Shown: positions 59,001-64,000 of the stretch, piece by piece
How positions within the stretch are numbered: the first letter of the stretch is position 1
How the letters are laid out: each line of letters starts with the position of its first letter
Program-made: the position numbers and the translations under genes
Notes under the pieces: model-generated
The model's database searches: none
Told to the model about the DNA's origin: nothing
What the model saw: only the letters and a program-made list of their open reading frames with translations
Assembly: GCA_018881555.1 (NCBI GenBank)
Contig: JACAXG010000055.1
Location: 3,928,978 to 3,992,977 of the forward strand
Length of the DNA stretch: 64,000 nucleotides
Direction of reading: 5' to 3'
DNA from: Amblyornis subalaris
Lineage: Eukaryota; Chordata; Aves; Passeriformes; Ptilonorhynchidae

Positions 59001-60719
59001 CTCCAGCTGTGAGAGAGAATATCGGGAAAAACTGATCATGAGCTGACAGAAGGTGTAAATGTAATAAATGTAACTTATAATAATGCTTCTAGATGAGTGT
59101 GCTGTGCTCTTGAGTCATGTGTGAGGGGCTGTGGTGGGTGTGGGTGGGCAGTGTGATGGGGAGGCTGTGGAAGTCAGGCTGTCTAGGATGCCACTGTACC
59201 TTGTGGCTATTGTCTTACCATCTGCTCTGGTTTGTGTATTGGTGCCTACTGCAGGACACACCACAAGAAGGCAATGAAGTGGGTATATGAACAGAAATTT
59301 CCCTACTTCAGGCTTTTTTCATTCTTTCGCCTGACTTTTCTAGCAGATGTTTTGGAGCTCTTGCTGGTGGAGAGATGGGGAAGAAATGAATGTCTGTGTG
59401 TAGCTGGAGAGAGTTAACAGATGTTGCAGGCTTTCTTTGAAAAAGCAAACCCAAGCTGCTTTCCCCATAAATTCTCATCCTAGAAATAGGTAAGTAATTT
59501 GAAAGAAAATTCAGCATTTTTCATCTCAAAAGCTCTGTGGTGGGGACCTGCACTGTGGGTGTGGTGCCCGGCCTTTCCCTGCAGCTGCTGTCTCTGCCTG
59601 GGGTGGCTGTTTGGGGTGGTCCATGGCAGGACAGGGGCATGTGCTGGTGGAGTCAGTCCTGCTGGAACTAGGCAAGGACTTTCCCTTCTGCCCTGCACAA
59701 GATCTTTTTAAGCTTTTCAGGGACTGATTTGACAAACAGCCTTAAGTAGAGGGTGTAGTTGCTTAGGAACAGTGAGAGGCTGATTATATTTGGTCTATAA
59801 ATGCAGCTGTGATTAACTGTACAGACAAAACCAAGGTCAGGGAGGCAGCTGTTGCCTCATCCTTTTGCTATCGAGTTCTCTGTGAGAAGATCCGGTGCTA
59901 AGGATGTCTTGTGTAATGATGCAGTAACACTGAAGCAGGAGGGATGTGATCACCTTGCCACATCTCCGGTGGCAGTCATGATACTAAAGCTCTCGGCTCT
60001 CTGTTTCTTCAGAGGTAGCCAAGTGCCGCAGCTTTCTTCTGGGAGGATGGGAAATGAGAACAGCTTCTTTGGGGATACTTGCAAAGATGTCTCTGTTTTT
60101 AAAAGGCACCCCAGAAGGTGGGGGTTTGGGAGGTTTATTTACGCCTTGCTTACTCAGATTGGTACAAAGTTACTTCTTGTAAAGACACTTTTTTTTTTTC
60201 TACCAATGCTCAGGGAATGCAAATTGTGTCTAGTATTTGGCCTTGGCAGTGGTCCTGTTGGTTAGAGAAAATGTCCATGCTTGCATATAGATGTAATGTT
60301 TAATAGTTAATGCTTCAAGAAGCCTTAAGGGACTTTGCCTGCTGCCTTCAGCGTGCTGGCAAGGGTTTGATGCTGTAGGTCTGTCCACCATTTGCCCTTG
60401 CACACCTTGCTAGAGCACCGGCGTGCATTTCACCTGGCTTAGTTAAAAGGATGTGAAATGCTTCATATTTTCCTTCTGCCATGGCTTAGCATCTTTTTCA
60501 AAGCATTTCTGGTTGCTGCTGGCCCAGGAGAAGGCAGTGTCACCTTTCCCTGCCTTCCAGAGGAGTTTTCTGGGAGGTGGTCCAAGAATTCATCAAAACA
60601 GGAACCTTCAAGGCTGGGTGGTGCAGCCTCCCCTGGGGGAGAGCTGAAGGCACACTCTGAGAACTGTGGCTTCCACATACCGGAATTCAAGCAAAATCTT
60701 ATTGTGGCTTCGTTTTGGG
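56009..60719. other. Downstream of ERGIC2, possible long 3' UTR then intergenic
   Basis: No coding exon is recognised on either strand. The block at 58390-58760 is GC-richer but has overlapping open frames on both strands and no family resemblance. FAR2, the human neighbour on this side, is not visible. Confidence 0.5.
57478..57483 (+). terminator. ERGIC2: ERGIC2 poly(A) signal, distal candidate
   Basis: AATAAA lies 1.5 kb after the stop. The intervening sequence has no other gene, so an extended 3' UTR is possible. Confidence 0.35.
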
Positions 60720-60747
60720 TTTTTTTTTTTTTTTTTTTTTTTTTTTT
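60720..60747. repeat. Poly-T tract of 28 bases
   Basis: An uninterrupted T run followed by gtatatacat. It could be the inverted poly(A) tail of a retroposed sequence, but no source sequence was recognised beside it. Confidence 0.85.
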
Positions 60748-63700
60748 GTATATACATAGAAATGTTCAGAATCACAGGACCGGCAATTTGAGGTTGCTTC
60801 TGAGCCCCTGCAGAGCCCAGGTGTTTGTATCTCTTCTCGGGTTTAGCTGTAATAGCCATAAAAATGGAACTGAATGGGTTTGGGTTTATTGGTTTTTTCC
60901 CCTTGCCAATTTTCCTGTAATTACAAGGTGGGAGCATGTNTTGCCATGAGATTTTCTAGTGCCAGAGTGCTCAGCACATACGACTATTTTGGAAAAGAAA
61001 AAAAATGTGAGGGGGGAGCTGAGTTTTGACTTATGGATGATATTTGAAATTTACTGTTTACCAAATCTTAGTTTCCTGGCTGGTGGTTGGGTATTAGAAG
61101 TGACTGTGAACAACCATGGCATTTAAACTGAGCAGGGCAGGGTGGCCCAAGCATTTGGCTCTCCATCCGTCAGGTGCTGCTTTTGCTCTGCTTCAGCCAG
61201 GAGCGTGAGCTCTAGTGGGGACCTCTCCTTAACATTTAGAAATTCACTTTGCAAATTTTGAACGTTACAGGAATAACTGGAAGCTCATTAAACCTTTACT
61301 TGCATGTATGTGATTTAACAGCATCCTTTGAGTTTTGCCTGAACCTGATGATACTTGCCTAATGCAAAAGAGTTGTCGCTGTAGCAGGCTATGGAGACTT
61401 GCAGAGAGAGGCAATACTTTTACACAGCCAACATCAGCACAGGGGGAGCAGATGGGCTTTCAGTCCTCTGTCAGCAGCACCTGAACCTGTCACCCCCCGT
61501 GCATGGTAAGCTGCAACCTCTGCTGCTGCTCTTCCAAGGGCTCATAGCTCTGAGAGCAGTTCTGCAGCTTTTTAAAAATATTTATTTATTGTGACCTCTG
61601 AGGATACGGGTGTGAAGCCGACATTTCTGAGCCTCAGCCTTAGCTCAGTTGATTGTAAGTCCAAATTGCAGAGCCCAGGAGCCTGGCAGGTGGTAGCGGG
61701 GGTGGATGTTTCNTCTAATTCCACAGAAAACAGATGTTTTCAAGGCAATTGCAGAGATGCCATGGCAAGAAAAAAGCAGAACTGAGAATAACTGACCTTA
61801 CGTTAGGGTATTTATAGTGAAAAGAGCCAGGTGTTTCTGTTGCNGCTACATCGGTCCCTTTCCATGTGGCCTATCCCACCAGGCTGTGTCCTCATGGCAC
61901 GATGGTCCTGTGCAGGCTGGGCTCTGCGGGAGCTGCCGGAGCCTGGAGGAGGGGAAGAGGAGGCGATGCTGGAGCTGTGTGACCCTGTGAGCTGAGCCGC
62001 TGTACCCCGTCACTGTGGGGGACTGACCCAGGGCTTGCGGGCGAGCCGGGGCCTCCCCCTTTCCGCTGTGACTGGTTGGGGGTCATGCTTCACTTAAAAA
62101 GGGAGCTTGTCGTGAAGGATTTTTTTCCTCTTTGCAGCCTCGTTAAACAGGTCTGCAGAGTCGAGGTGGTGCAGGGCCAGCCCGGCCTGGGGTGCCCGTG
62201 AGAGGGAGCTGTGGCCGGGCCAAGCCGGAGTGCTCTGGCACTGGAGCTGCTGAAGCTCCTGGTGGGATGCAGTCCCACGTCGCTGGAGGGGATTCCAGCT
62301 CGGTCGCGCCTGCCCAGGCATCCCTGAGGACCGGGGACTGGCCACGTTTTCTGCCCTGGCCTAGCTGCTGCTGATGACAGCCCTGAGGGATCTGTGGGGC
62401 GGCACTGCCAGCACCAAAGCCGGGCCCCGGCCCCCGCAGGGCTGCTGGCTCGGCTGCTGAGCACTGACGCTGCCAGCTTCTGGTTGGTATTTATTTCTCT
62501 CTCTCTCTCTTTCATCTTGCTTTCTCTCCCTGCTCTCTGGCTCTCCCGCCTCTCGTTTTCCTGCAAAATGGTTTCAGTGCTTCTCGGCTGGAGGGGAGCA
62601 GGGTCAAGGCCCCCCCGGCAGAGCCTGCCCCTCTCCCAGACACAGCTGTGCCCTCACGAGCCAGTGCCAAGACGTGGCACGGGAAAAGCACGGCAAAAGG
62701 CACGGAAAAAAATGGTTCAGAAAAGGCAAAACACTGGAATTGCCACGGAAGAGTTTAATTTGTTTCCCCTTTTTCTGTCTGCTCTAACTTTTCAGGTCAG
62801 TGACACTAATGGGCTGTGGTGGAAGTGAAGTAAATAATCATGTATGCCAGAGACAGCACATTGATTTTTAAGNTTCCCCTCACCAATTAGTGACAGCCTT
62901 TGTAGGGACTGACTGCAGCACTTAACAAACCTCTGGCAGCAGGAAAAGCAAAGCAAAACAGAAGAAAAAAGAAAACATCTTTGCTTACTTTTTTACTTTC
63001 ATCATGTTTTTACCAGAACCCTATTGGGATAGTTTAAAAAAAATTACTTTTTTTAAAAAATAGATTTACTGGTGTATTGNAATTCCAGTTTACTACTCAG
63101 TCCAAATAACCCATATAAAAGGTAGGTACCAGTCAGTATGAGGCCACTGCAGGGGAAAAAGTTGTATCACAATTTGATAATTCTTGTAATCCTGGTACTT
63201 AATTGAATAAGAACCAGTGTAAATATTGAGGAGACTTGCTGAAGTAGCTAAAGCTGGAGGCACAGGTCACAGGTGCAGCAAAGAACCTTCCTGAAGCTGT
63301 CTGCTAGAAATTTCACTTGGGTTAACGTCTGAATTTTTGCTAAATGAGGTTTCCATTTGCTAATACAACAATAATATATCTTATGGTTTCTTCCTCTTAA
63401 AATCATGAATTTTAAAATACAGATATGCAGTAAGTATGAATCTCCATTTTCATGTGATTAAGCCACTCTGTATTGAATAACTAATTGTTACAAATATACA
63501 TGCCTTCCTAACAAAAAAAAAAATTTGGAAAAGTTACCAAAATGGTATGCTGTCACTCACTATAGCTGTTCAAGGGCCACGAAGAAGGCTTTATATAAGA
63601 GAACTCATCCTGGGATGAGTTCATAATAGGGATGAAGAACTGATTAAGACAAAAATAACAGAACACTTGCTAGTTCTGATCAGAAAATTTGGTTCTCTTA

Positions 63701-64000
63701 AGGCAGGTAAGGGAAGCTGTTTCCAGATGTTTCATTAAAAAAACAAAAGCCAGAAAATAAGTGAGGATTGTTCATATGCTTTTCAACTTGAAAGACTAAT
63801 AGAAAAATATGGCTGTCACTGTCTTTTCACCATTCACTGAGACTCACTCTTTTCCCTTACCCCCTGCTCATGTCTCTGTATCTGAGGCGTTCATTGTAAA
63901 ATGGATTATTTGTCTTGCTGGCTGCAGGTGCATGGGGATGTTTAGTAAGTGACAGTAATGAGAAATGCTCATGTTTAGGGGTTAAGCCACTCCTAAGAGG
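60748..64000. other. Intergenic to the right window edge
   Basis: GC-rich segments at 61880-62480 and 62580-62700 stand out, but no splice-supported coding sequence or known element is seen. From 62880 onward the sequence is AT-rich. Confidence 0.45.

Noticed and set aside
60760..60830. A CR1 fragment (tcacagg, then ggcaatttgaggttgc)
   Set aside because: The resemblance to the CR1 tail is too short and too diverged to support.
61892..62828. A possible promoter or gene start near the right edge
   Set aside because: GC content rises, but CpG density is moderate and the frames overlap on both strands; not enough to call a gene.
1..64000. CRISPR arrays, phage or bacterial operons, or an undescribed defence system
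   Set aside because: The window is vertebrate nuclear DNA with spliced genes; no regularly spaced repeats or operon-like coding density exist.

Overview
This is a piece of a bird nuclear genome, most likely from a songbird (passerine). The evidence is avian CR1 LINE 3' ends, a tRNA-Ile-headed SINE with a CR1 tail that matches the TguSINE1 family known from passerines, and two ERVL-type LTRs with passerine-like ends. The two host genes are split by vertebrate-type introns with GT/AG borders. Isolated single Ns are scattered through the window, as in a consensus with masked ambiguous sites. There is no bacterial, phage or CRISPR content.

Layout. Positions 1-21384 carry the 5' half of LAMB4 (laminin subunit beta-4) on the minus strand. 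Twenty exons were assembled by hand; their reading frames join without a break and encode about 974 residues: the laminin N-terminal (LN) domain, five LE (laminin EGF-like) modules, the laminin IV type B domain and the start of the second LE block. The rest of the gene lies left of position 1. The signal-peptide exon was not found with certainty; a weak candidate is at 24150-24254. Positions 21385-36300 are mainly non-coding and hold a solo LTR (26847-27278), the SINE (29034-29172), a reverse-oriented LTR (31263-32389) and an unassigned CpG-rich segment (about 33385-33670).

Positions 36380-55951 carry the complete ERGIC2 gene on the plus strand: a CpG-island promoter with a probable untranslated first exon, then 13 coding exons joining into a 377-codon frame, the same length as I recall for human ERGIC2. 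ERGIC2 is a two-pass membrane protein cycling between ER and Golgi. From 56 kb to the right end I see poly(A) signals and low-complexity tracts but no recognisable gene.

The genes are head to head about 15 kb apart (from the first recognised LAMB4 exon to the ERGIC2 first exon) and have no known functional link: one encodes a basement-membrane component, the other an early-secretory-pathway protein. In human they lie on different chromosomes (7q31 and 12p11), so the window seems to span an evolutionary junction. I did not find an undescribed biological system. The points most worth checking are the gene junction, the extra in-frame LAMB4 exon in domain IV, the orphan CpG island, and the overlapping upstream ORF at the ERGIC2 start.
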